DNA of 5,129 nucleotides from Actinomycetota bacterium (GTDB lineage: Bacteria; Actinomycetota; Actinomycetes; JACCUZ01). The notes beneath the pieces were generated by a model. That model had not been told where the DNA came from. It worked only from the letters and a program-made list of their open reading frames with translations, and ran no database searches. Below are positions 1-5,129 of the stretch, in pieces (position 1 is the first letter of the stretch; each line of letters begins with the position of its first letter). The stretch covers positions 1 to 5,129 of the forward strand of contig JAVEDG010000049.1 in the NCBI GenBank assembly GCA_030841245.1, given 5' to 3'. Both the position numbers and the translations under genes were made by a program.

Positions 1-683
1 ATCGAGTTGCCGAAGTACATGACCCCACCCGGATCCGTGCCGGTGGCGTTGGCGCCGACGACGTAGACGTGGTTGTCGTAGGCCCGCGCCCTGTTGGTCA
101 GCTCCCAGATGTCGGCCGACCGCAGCAGAGCCGACGGCCGGACTATGAGCTGCGCCCCGCGGACTGCCGTGATCCGGGACAGCTCGGGGAAGTCGCCGTC
201 GAAGCAGATGATCTGCCCGATCCGGCCCAGGTCGGTCTCGACGACCGACACCTCGTCGCCCGGCGTCACCCAGCCGCCGCGGGAGCGCAGCTCGGTGCAG
301 AACGGATGGGTCTTGCGATAGACACCGGCGACGTCACCGGCGCGGTCGAGCAGGACCGACGCGTTGTGCACCACTGCGGGCTGCGCTCCCCGCTCGTAGG
401 TCCCGACGACGATGTGTACGCCGAGCCGCCGAGCGGTCTCCTGCAGGGGCTCCACCACCGGGCCGGGCACCTCGGACACCAGCTCCCAGAGCTGCTCAGG
501 CCCGACTCCAGGGGTGAAGCCGGTGGTGACCGACTCCGGGAGGACGACGAGCTCGGCGCCTGTCGCGTGGACACATCGCTCGACCCACTCGCTCGCCTTG
601 GCGACGTTGCCCTTGACCGACTCGGCGGTCAGCGGACCGGGCCACGGCGCGATCTGGACCGCTGCCGCGGTGAAGGCCTTCAT
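1..683 (-). CDS. Nitrilase-superfamily carbon-nitrogen hydrolase, C-terminus cut by window start
   Basis: This gene encodes an amidase/nitrilase-fold enzyme that would hydrolyse a non-peptide C-N bond (amide, carbamoyl or nitrile) through a Glu-Lys-Cys triad, probably in the cytoplasm. Reading down from the ATG at 683-681 gives 227 residues with no stop before the window edge. All three catalytic residues are visible in their usual contexts: Glu50 in VVLPES, Lys124 in YRKTHPF and Cys160 in IICFDGDFPE. Glu131 is a candidate for the second, structural glutamate. A further family block, NRARAYDNHVYVVGANATG, lies at about residues 197-215. Family members usually have 260-300 residues, so roughly 35-70 are missing beyond base 1. 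The start is supported by a GGAG 5 nt upstream. No signal peptide or membrane segment is seen. The gene is divergent from the ADP-ribosylglycohydrolase gene. The family call is firm, but the substrate is not: N-carbamoyl-amine amidase, beta-ureidopropionase-like and aliphatic amidase activities all remain possible. Confidence 0.93.
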   Translation of the reverse strand, partial: MKAFTAAAVQIAPWPGPLTAESVKGNVAKASEWVERCVHATGAELVVLPESVTTGFTPGVGPEQLWELVSEVPGPVVEPLQETARRLGVHIVVGTYERGAQPAVVHNASVLLDRAGDVAGVYRKTHPFCTELRSRGGWVTPGDEVSVVETDLGRIGQIICFDGDFPELSRITAVRGAQLIVRPSALLRSADIWELTNRARAYDNHVYVVGANATGTDPGGVMYFGNS

Positions 684-688
684 GGCAG

Positions 689-692
689 CTCC
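689..692 (-). promoter_or_regulatory. Shine-Dalgarno site of the nitrilase gene
   Basis: On the minus strand GGAG lies 5 nt before the ATG at 683-681 (context ACGGAGCTGCCATG). It supports this ATG as the start, and it agrees with the protein beginning at the expected first beta strand of the family (MKAFTAAAVQIAP). Confidence 0.6.
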
Positions 693-722
693 GTTGGCTG
701 TGTGGCGGTTGGCCGAGTGGCG
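693..722. repeat. Imperfect tandem repeat, two 15-bp units, in the divergent promoter region
   Basis: Unit 1 (693-707) reads GTTGGCTGTGTGGCG and unit 2 (708-722) reads GTTGGCCGAGTGGCG; they match at 13 of 15 positions. The repeat fills nearly half of the gap between the divergent nitrilase and glycohydrolase genes, and the candidate plus-strand -35 box lies inside unit 2. A pair of direct operator half-sites is a reasonable inference, but a 15-bp period is not a whole number of helical turns, and chance duplication of GC-rich sequence is possible. Confidence 0.5.
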
Positions 723-738
723 GTCCCGAGGCTACCGT
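709..738 (+). promoter_or_regulatory. Candidate promoter of the glycohydrolase-kinase operon, possibly giving a near-leaderless mRNA
   Basis: TTGGCC (709-714, 4 of 6 matches to the -35 consensus) is followed after 18 nt by TACCGT (733-738), which fits the TAnnnT -10 pattern common in actinobacteria. Transcription would begin near 745, about 4 nt before the ATG at 749. There is no convincing Shine-Dalgarno sequence before that ATG, which suits a leaderless or near-leaderless transcript. This is judged by eye only; such weak boxes occur by chance. Confidence 0.3.
729..734 (-). promoter_or_regulatory. Candidate -10 box of the nitrilase gene
   Basis: The minus strand reads TAGCCT (TAnnnT) here and shares its TA with the plus-strand candidate TACCGT, so the two -10 boxes would lie back to back. 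Transcription would begin near 722, leaving a leader of about 39 nt that contains the GGAG site. No good -35 match is seen at 16-19 nt spacing, so support is weak. Confidence 0.2.
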
Positions 739-748
739 CGCGGACGCG

Positions 749-1750
749 ATGACTGAGTCACTCGACCGAGCCCTGGGAGCGCTCTACGGCCTGGCAGCGG
801 GCGACGCCCTGGGCATGCCCACACAAACCCTGTCCCGCCGGCGCGTCGTCGAGCTCTTCGGTGCGCTCGACGGCTTCCGCGCCGGGCCGCCGGAGAACGA
901 GGTCAGCGCCGGGCTGCCGGCGGGACACGTCACCGACGACACGGACCAGGCCGTCATCGTCGCCGAGCTGCTGGTCGAGGGCGGCGGCCGGGTCGATCCG
1001 GACGCCTTCGCCGCGCGACTGCTGGCCTGGCAGGAGCGAATAGTGGCAGCCGGGTCCGGCGACCTGCTGGGTCCCTCGACGCTGCGGGCTCTCCGGCTGG
1101 TCGCCGAGGGTGCGTCGGCCGGGACGACCGGTCGGTGGGGTGACACGAACGGTGCCGCGATGCGGGTCACTCCGCTCGGGGTGGCGATGCCGGCGACCGA
1201 TCTGGACCGGCTCTGCGCATCGGTGGGCGACCTGGACCGGCTCACCCACGACACCACAGTGGCCAACGCAGGAGCGTGCGCCGTGGCCGCAGTGGTGAGC
1301 GCCGGCATCGATGGCGCGACGTACACCGAGGCAATGCCCGCCGGCCTGCTGGCCGCCGAGTGGGGCGGGCGGCTCGGCCACCATGTCGCGGGCGCGGACG
1401 TGCGCCGCCGGATCGGCTGGGCTCTGGACCTGACGCGCGGCGCCACCGACGACGAGCTGCTCGACCTGGTGGACGGGCTGGTGGGCACGAGCGTGGCCAC
1501 GCAGGAGTCGGTGCCGGCGGCGTTCGCGGTGGCGGCGGCGGCACCGCACGACCCGTGGCGCGCGACCTTGCTCGCGGCCCGGCTCGGCGGCGACAGCGAC
1601 ACCATCGCCGCGATGGCCGGCGCCATGGTCGGGGCGTGCACCGGACTGTCGGCGCTGCCGCCCGCGCCGGTCGACACGGTCCGTCGGGTGAACGCGCTGC
1701 GGTTCGAGACGTTGGCGTCGGCGTTGCTCGCACTGAGGAGTCGGACGTGA
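749..1750 (+). CDS. ADP-ribosylglycohydrolase-family protein (DraG/ARH fold), YegU-like
   Basis: This 333-residue protein belongs to the DraG/ARH family, whose members use two divalent metal ions (usually Mg2+) to cleave N- or O-glycosidic bonds of ADP-ribose or related ribosyl compounds in the cytoplasm. The sequence shows the N-terminal GLAAGDALGMPTQ (residues 14-26), the first metal motif VTDDTD (61-66), TNGAAMRVTPLG (133-144), THDTTVANAGA (166-176), ESVPAAFAV (253-261) and the second metal motif GGDSDTIAAMAGAMVGA (280-296). All expected metal ligands are present and the length is normal for the family. There is no signal peptide. The ATG at 749 places the first motif correctly, and no alternative start is visible just upstream. 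The stop overlaps the start of the kinase gene by 4 nt (GTGA). Pairing with a PfkB kinase, as in E. coli yegU-yegV, suggests release of a sugar from a nucleoside-like compound rather than protein de-ADP-ribosylation, but this is inference. Confidence 0.93.
   Translation: MTESLDRALGALYGLAAGDALGMPTQTLSRRRVVELFGALDGFRAGPPENEVSAGLPAGHVTDDTDQAVIVAELLVEGGGRVDPDAFAARLLAWQERIVAAGSGDLLGPSTLRALRLVAEGASAGTTGRWGDTNGAAMRVTPLGVAMPATDLDRLCASVGDLDRLTHDTTVANAGACAVAAVVSAGIDGATYTEAMPAGLLAAEWGGRLGHHVAGADVRRRIGWALDLTRGATDDELLDLVDGLVGTSVATQESVPAAFAVAAAAPHDPWRATLLAARLGGDSDTIAAMAGAMVGACTGLSALPPAPVDTVRRVNALRFETLASALLALRSRT
1735..1740 (+). promoter_or_regulatory. Shine-Dalgarno site that fixes the GTG start of the kinase
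   Basis: GAGGAG lies 6 nt before the GTG at 1747, inside the last codons of the glycohydrolase gene. The reading frame is open much further upstream, to an ATG at 1276. However, this strong site, the GTGA overlap and the position of the first PfkB motif all favour GTG 1747. Confidence 0.8.
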
Positions 1751-2646
1751 GCGGTCCCCGGCTCGTCGGCTTGTGCAGTGCGCTGGTGGACCTGGTGCTG
1801 ACCGTGCCGGGACTGCCGGAGGCGGGCGGGGACGTGCTGGCGTCGTCGTACGCTGCCTCGGTCGGGGGCGGGCTCAACGCACTGGCGGCGTCTTCCGCCG
1901 CCGGGTTGCCAGCGGCGTACGCCGGTGGGCACGGCAGCGGGCCGTTCGGCGACCAGGTGCGTGCCGCGATGGCCGCTCGCGGTGTCGACGTGCTGCTCGC
2001 ACCGAGCCCCGACGAGGACAGCGGGTTCTGCGTCGTCCTGGTCGAGCCCGGCGGCGAGCGCACGTTCGTCACCACCGTGGGCGCGGAAGGGCATCTCACC
2101 CCGGTCGCCCTCTCGGGTTACCGAGCGCGCGCGGACGACCTGGTCTACGTGTCCGGCTACGACCTCGCCTATCCGCACGGGAGCGTGGTCGCCGAGGCAG
2201 TCGTCGCCCTGCCCGCGGACACGCTGGTGCTGTTCGACCCGGGGCCCCTGGTCGCGGAGCTGGACGCATACCTGCTCCGGACCGTGGCAGGGCACTCCAC
2301 CTGGGTGAGCCTGAACAACCGTGAGGCCGCGCTGTGGACCGGATACGACGAGGCCGACACGGCCGCCCGGTCGTTGCTCGACTCGACGCCGGGCCTGGTC
2401 GGCGTGGTCGTCCGCAGCGGTCAGGACGGGTGCGTCGTGCTGGCTCGCGGTGCGACGCCGGTGCCTGTGGCGACCGTTGCTGTGGGGCAGGTGGTGGATA
2501 CCAACGGCGCCGGCGACGTGCACGCGGGGACGTTCGCCGCCGGGCTGGCCGCAGGCGCGGACCCGATCGCTGCCGCCTCCCGCGCCAATGCGGCCGCCGC
2601 CCGCTCGGTCACCCTTGCCGGTCCGGGCTTGTCCAGCGCCTGGTGA
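1747..2646 (+). CDS. PfkB-family carbohydrate/nucleoside kinase, YegV-like
   Basis: This 299-residue ribokinase-fold protein should transfer phosphate from ATP to a sugar or nucleoside hydroxyl group. The glycine-rich PfkB block SVGGGLNALAASSAAG lies at residues 38-53, followed by GGHGSGPFGD (60-69). FDPGP is at 163-167, the Mg/ATP-associated NxxE motif appears as NNRE (190-193), and the C-terminal PfkB signature DTNGAGDVHAGTFAAG spans 251-266 with catalytic base Asp257. Length is typical for the family and no key residue is missing. It starts with GTG and overlaps the glycohydrolase stop by 4 nt, so the two are very probably co-transcribed and translationally coupled. The inferred role is phosphorylation of the sugar released by its partner. 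The family includes ribokinase, fructokinase, adenosine kinase and pseudouridine kinase, and substrate specificity cannot be assigned from motifs. The TGA stop forms the outer end of the downstream hairpin. Confidence 0.93.
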   Translation: MSGPRLVGLCSALVDLVLTVPGLPEAGGDVLASSYAASVGGGLNALAASSAAGLPAAYAGGHGSGPFGDQVRAAMAARGVDVLLAPSPDEDSGFCVVLVEPGGERTFVTTVGAEGHLTPVALSGYRARADDLVYVSGYDLAYPHGSVVAEAVVALPADTLVLFDPGPLVAELDAYLLRTVAGHSTWVSLNNREAALWTGYDEADTAARSLLDSTPGLVGVVVRSGQDGCVVLARGATPVPVATVAVGQVVDTNGAGDVHAGTFAAGLAAGADPIAAASRANAAAARSVTLAGPGLSSAW

Positions 2647-2686
2647 CGCACCCGCCGTCGCGCCACTGAGCCGCGGCGGTGCGTCA
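2644..2686. terminator. Bidirectional hairpin terminator between convergent genes
   Basis: The left arm 2644-2657 (TGACGCACCCGCCG) pairs with the right arm 2674-2686 (CGGCGGTGCGTCA) in 13 base pairs with one bulged C (2653) and a 16-nt loop. The kinase stop TGA (2644-2646) and the CoxG-like stop (TGA on the minus strand, 2686-2684) form the two outer ends of the stem. No T-tract follows on either strand, as is common for high-GC actinobacterial terminators. It could alternatively act as a 3' mRNA-stabilising structure. Confidence 0.75.
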
Positions 2687-3328
2687 GCGACGTGGCCCCA
2701 CGACCCGGGCACCGACGAGGACGCCGAGCAGGGCGACCGCGGCGCCGAAGACGGCGCCCTTGACGAAGTCGGACTGGAGCAGCGCGGTGCTGCCGGTCGC
2801 AGGAGTCGGCGCGGTGTAGACGCCCGGGACCGGCGGCCCGGGAGAGACGTCCGTCGGCTCCTCCCGGGGCGACGGCACGCTGGCCGCCTTGCCGGTGAGC
2901 ACGTCGTCGACCGCCGAGAAGAACTCGCCTGCGGTCTTCTTGGCCACGCCGGTGAGCACCCGCTGACCGACCCCGCCGATCATCCCTCCGACGACCGCGT
3001 CGGCGTCGTAGGACAGGTCGGTGCCGCCGTCGCCCGTCTCCTCGAGGGTGACCCGGACGTCGGCGCTCACCGTCCCGGGACCGCCGGCCCCCGAGGCGCG
3101 AAGGGTGAACGCGCCGGGCTGCTCCTGGTCGGTCAGCGCCACTTCGCCCAGGTAGGTGCCTTTGATCGACGCGACGCCGGCCGTGATCGTCATGCGGTAG
3201 CTGTCCGGGCCGACCTCCTCGAGCTGCTGGCAGCCGGGGATGGTGCGCACCAGCACGCTCGGATCGTTCAACGCCGCCCAGACCCGGTCCCTCGGGGCGT
3301 GCAGGCTGGCGGTGCCGCTGACCTTCAT
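2684..3328 (-). CDS. coxG: CoxG-like protein (SRPBCC fold) with C-terminal membrane anchor
   Basis: This 214-residue protein matches the CoxG family (carbon monoxide dehydrogenase subunit G), which in Oligotropha helps recruit the molybdenum dehydrogenase to the membrane. Residues 1 to about 145 form the SRPBCC/CoxG domain, with recognisable blocks MKVSGTASLHAPRDRVW (1-17), TIPGCQQLEEVG (29-40), KGTYLGEVAL (56-65) and VGQRVLTGVAKKTAGEFF (120-137). A Pro/Thr/Ser-rich linker (about 150-185) leads to one hydrophobic segment, FVKGAVFGAAVALLGVLVGA (188-207), ending in GPRR, which fits a C-terminal tail anchor. The ATG overlaps the stop of the upstream large-subunit gene by 4 nt (ATGA), and GAGGAG lies 5 nt before it. 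The symbol refers to the family only; the partner enzyme here does not look like a true CO dehydrogenase. Confidence 0.9.
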   Translation of the reverse strand: MKVSGTASLHAPRDRVWAALNDPSVLVRTIPGCQQLEEVGPDSYRMTITAGVASIKGTYLGEVALTDQEQPGAFTLRASGAGGPGTVSADVRVTLEETGDGGTDLSYDADAVVGGMIGGVGQRVLTGVAKKTAGEFFSAVDDVLTGKAASVPSPREEPTDVSPGPPVPGVYTAPTPATGSTALLQSDFVKGAVFGAAVALLGVLVGARVVGPRR

Positions 3329-5129
3329 GCGGTCTCCTCGGAGGTCGGGTCGGGTGCGGTTTCGGGCCGGAGCCGGCGGATGCTCGCCAGCTCGCCCGCA
3401 GCGTGGCGGCGCCGAAGGTCGAACAGATCGCTCGGTGAGATCGGCATCCGGGTGATGGGGAAACCTTCGGCGTCCTCGATGGCGGCGGCGAAGACCGCCG
3501 ACGAGGGGATCACGCCCGCCTCACCCGCGCCCTTGATGCCGAGCGGGTTGAGCGGCGATCGGGTCTCCAGATGGTCTATCTCGATGTGCGGGATCTCCGA
3601 CGCGTAAGGCATGAGGAAGTCCATGAAGGACGCGTTGAGCAGCTGGCCGTCCTCGTCGTAGGCCATCCGCTCGTAGAGCGCGCCCGCGACACCCTGCGCC
3701 ACGCCGCCGTGGACCTGGCCCTCGACGATCATGGGGTTGATCAACGGACCGCAGTCGTGGACGACGCAGTAGCGCAGGATCCTGATCTCGGCGGTCTCCG
3801 GGTCGGTCTCGACGATCGCGACGTGCATGCCGTTGGCGAACGTCGACTGCATCGGCGAGTAGAAGTCCGTGCCCTCGAGACCGGGCGCCTCGTCGTCGGG
3901 CACCGGTGGTTTCGTCGCGTCCCCGACGGCGAACTGGGTGGCGGCCTTCGACGCCTCGTCGAAGGCGTAGCGCAGCGGGTTGGACAGGACGGCGACGGTC
4001 GCCAGCGGGATGCTCGATGACGGCGAGCCCTTCACGCGCACCACCCCGTCGATGATCTCCAGGTCTCCCGGGTCGGCCTCCAGTGCGTCGCCGGCGATGC
4101 GCAGTGCCTTGGCCCGCACCTTGCGCGCGGCCAGCGCGATGGCATTGCCGCTCATGACGGCGGCCCGTGAGGCGAACGTCCCGACCGCGTAGCCGAACCG
4201 GCGGGTGTCCCCGGTCACGATCTCCACGTCCTCGAGGCGCACCCCGAGCTCGTCCGCGGCGACCTGGGCGAACGAGGTGAAGTGTCCCTGGCCCTGGGTC
4301 GTCAGGCCGGTCGCCACCTTGACCTTGCCCGACGTCTCGACGACGACATGCGCACCTTCGTACGGCCCCACCCCGGTGCCCTCGACGTAGCACGCGAGCC
4401 CGACGCCGACGTGGCGGCCCGCCGCCCGCGCCGCGGCCGCATCGGCGAGCACTTCGTCCCAGCCCACGAGCTCCTGCAGCTTCTGCAGGGAGGCCGGGAA
4501 GTCACCCGAGTCGTAGACCAGCGGGCGGCCGTCCTGGAACGTGAGGTGGTGGTCGTAGGGCATCTCGTCGGGAGTGATGAAGTTGCGCCGCCGCACCTCG
4601 GCCCGGTCCAGGCCGAGCTCGTGGGCGATCGCGTCCATGGTGCGTTCCATGAGGAAGGCACCCTGCGGGCGACCGGCGCCACGGTAGGGCGTGACGATGA
4701 CGGTGTTGGTGTAGAGCGACCACCACTCGCAGCGGAAGCTCTGCGGCTTGTATGGCCCGAGCAGCTGCGTGGACGTGATGATCGGGACGATCACGCCGTA
4801 CGGCGTGTAGGCCCCGTTGTCGTGCCAGAACCGCACGTCGAGCGCGAGCAGCATGCCGTCGTCGTCGAAGCCGACGGTCACCTGCTGCACCTGACCGCGC
4901 TCGTGCGCCGACGACACGAAGTGCTCCCTGCGGTCCTCGACCCACTTGACCTCCTGCCCGAGGCGCCGGGCCGCCCACGGCACGAGCACCTCCTCCGGCC
5001 ACGGGTGCACGATCTTGACGCCGAACCCGCCGCCGATCATCGGCGCGATGCACTCGACCTTGGACAGCGGCAGGGCGAGCTTCGCTGCGACGGCGGCGCG
5101 GACGCTGGTCGAGGTCTGGGTGGACGAGT
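3325..5129 (-). CDS. Molybdenum hydroxylase large subunit, xanthine dehydrogenase/CoxL family (form II-like), N-terminus outside window
   Basis: This is the molybdopterin-binding catalytic subunit of a xanthine dehydrogenase-family enzyme, which hydroxylates N-heterocycles or aldehydes with water-derived oxygen. Six hundred residues are visible; relatives have about 750-800, so roughly 150-200 N-terminal residues lie beyond base 5129. Counting from the first visible codon (5127-5125), STQTSTSVRAAVAA is at about 2-15 and the cofactor-binding loop MIGGGFGVK at 30-38. PYRGAGRPQG at 147-156 contains Arg149, which corresponds to the catalytic arginine of xanthine dehydrogenase. QGQGHFTSFAQVAADELG is at 278-295, and GIKGAGEAG at 530-538 contains Glu536, the expected catalytic glutamate. 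The ATG at 5040 is an internal methionine, not the start. The AYxCSFR signature of form I CO dehydrogenase is absent. Medium (FAD) and small (2Fe-2S) subunits are expected nearby but are not in the window. A CoxG-like gene follows with a 4-nt overlap. Substrate unknown. Confidence 0.94.
   Translation of the reverse strand, partial: SSTQTSTSVRAAVAAKLALPLSKVECIAPMIGGGFGVKIVHPWPEEVLVPWAARRLGQEVKWVEDRREHFVSSAHERGQVQQVTVGFDDDGMLLALDVRFWHDNGAYTPYGVIVPIITSTQLLGPYKPQSFRCEWWSLYTNTVIVTPYRGAGRPQGAFLMERTMDAIAHELGLDRAEVRRRNFITPDEMPYDHHLTFQDGRPLVYDSGDFPASLQKLQELVGWDEVLADAAAARAAGRHVGVGLACYVEGTGVGPYEGAHVVVETSGKVKVATGLTTQGQGHFTSFAQVAADELGVRLEDVEIVTGDTRRFGYAVGTFASRAAVMSGNAIALAARKVRAKALRIAGDALEADPGDLEIIDGVVRVKGSPSSSIPLATVAVLSNPLRYAFDEASKAATQFAVGDATKPPVPDDEAPGLEGTDFYSPMQSTFANGMHVAIVETDPETAEIRILRYCVVHDCGPLINPMIVEGQVHGGVAQGVAGALYERMAYDEDGQLLNASFMDFLMPYASEIPHIEIDHLETRSPLNPLGIKGAGEAGVIPSSAVFAAAIEDAEGFPITRMPISPSDLFDLRRRHAAGELASIRRLRPETAPDPTSEETA
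3334..3339 (-). promoter_or_regulatory. Shine-Dalgarno site of the CoxG-like gene
   Basis: The minus strand reads GAGGAG 5 nt before the ATG at 3328-3326, within the 3' end of the large-subunit gene. With the ATGA overlap it indicates translational coupling of the two genes. Confidence 0.75.

Noticed and set aside
69..752. A 227-codon open frame on the plus strand opposite the nitrilase.
   Set aside because: It runs antisense to a protein with an intact Glu-Lys-Cys triad and has low-complexity Arg/Gly/Asp-rich content without recognisable domains.
1276..2646. The kinase starting at the ATG at 1276 (456 residues).
   Set aside because: The first 157 codons overlap the glycohydrolase in another frame and are Arg/Gly-rich. 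The GTG at 1747 has a strong Shine-Dalgarno site and puts the PfkB fold at its normal length.
784..2712. A 642-codon open frame on the minus strand opposite the glycohydrolase and kinase genes.
   Set aside because: The predicted protein is rich in Arg, Ala, Gly, Ser and Pro with no family motif. Long antisense frames are expected in DNA of this GC content, and the plus strand carries two clearly conserved enzymes.
2321..3607. A 428-codon plus-strand open frame crossing the kinase end, the terminator and the CoxG-like gene.
   Set aside because: It is a shadow frame: it crosses a strong convergent terminator, contains Arg/Pro-rich sequence and lacks conserved motifs.
3325..5040. The large subunit starting at the ATG at 5040-5038 as a complete 571-residue protein.
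   Set aside because: The frame stays open to the window end, and the 29 residues upstream (STQTSTSVRAAVAA and onward) match the family directly before the GGGFG loop, so this Met is internal.
3325..5129. Assignment as aerobic carbon monoxide dehydrogenase because of the neighbouring coxG.
   Set aside because: The Cys-containing AYxCSFR loop needed for the Mo-Cu site is absent, and CoxG homologues also accompany other molybdenum hydroxylases.
1..5129. Mobile element, CRISPR, prophage or tRNA signals.
   Set aside because: No transposase, terminal inverted repeats, regularly spaced repeats, phage genes or tRNA-like cloverleaf were seen; codon use looks uniform across all five genes.

Overview
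The window comes from a high-GC bacterial genome, most likely an actinobacterium. By eye G+C is about 70%, third codon positions are almost all G or C, one gene starts with GTG, and neighbouring genes overlap by 4 nt. There are five protein genes, two of them cut by the window ends. I see no tRNA, rRNA, CRISPR array, insertion sequence or origin. The window is almost entirely coding; the only gaps are about 65 bp and 37 bp, so no gene-free stretch exceeds 300 bases.

Layout: (1) positions 1-683, minus strand, hold a nitrilase-superfamily (carbon-nitrogen hydrolase) gene whose C-terminal end lies beyond base 1. (2) A 65-bp divergent intergenic region (684-748) contains a 15-bp imperfect tandem repeat and candidate back-to-back promoters. 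(3) Positions 749-2646, plus strand, form a two-gene translationally coupled operon: an ADP-ribosylglycohydrolase-family protein, then a PfkB-family carbohydrate kinase. This pairing resembles the E. coli yegU-yegV pair. (4) A strong inverted repeat (2644-2686) sits between the convergent genes, and both stop codons form its outer ends; it is probably a bidirectional terminator. (5) Positions 2684-5129, minus strand, form a second coupled operon: a xanthine dehydrogenase/CoxL-type molybdenum hydroxylase large subunit (5' end outside the window), then a CoxG-like protein with a C-terminal membrane anchor.

How they may work together (inference): the glycohydrolase could split an N-glycosidic bond and the kinase could phosphorylate the released sugar. 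The nitrilase could cleave an amide or carbamoyl C-N bond. The molybdenum hydroxylase could hydroxylate an N-heterocycle or oxidise an aldehyde, with CoxG tying it to the membrane. This suggests accessory catabolism of a nucleoside-like or N-heterocyclic compound, but the substrate cannot be read from the sequence. The large subunit lacks the cysteine-containing active-site signature of true CO dehydrogenase, so CO oxidation is not supported. No clearly new system is evident. The most notable points are the gene neighbourhood, the terminator that embeds both stop codons, and the compact divergent regulatory region.
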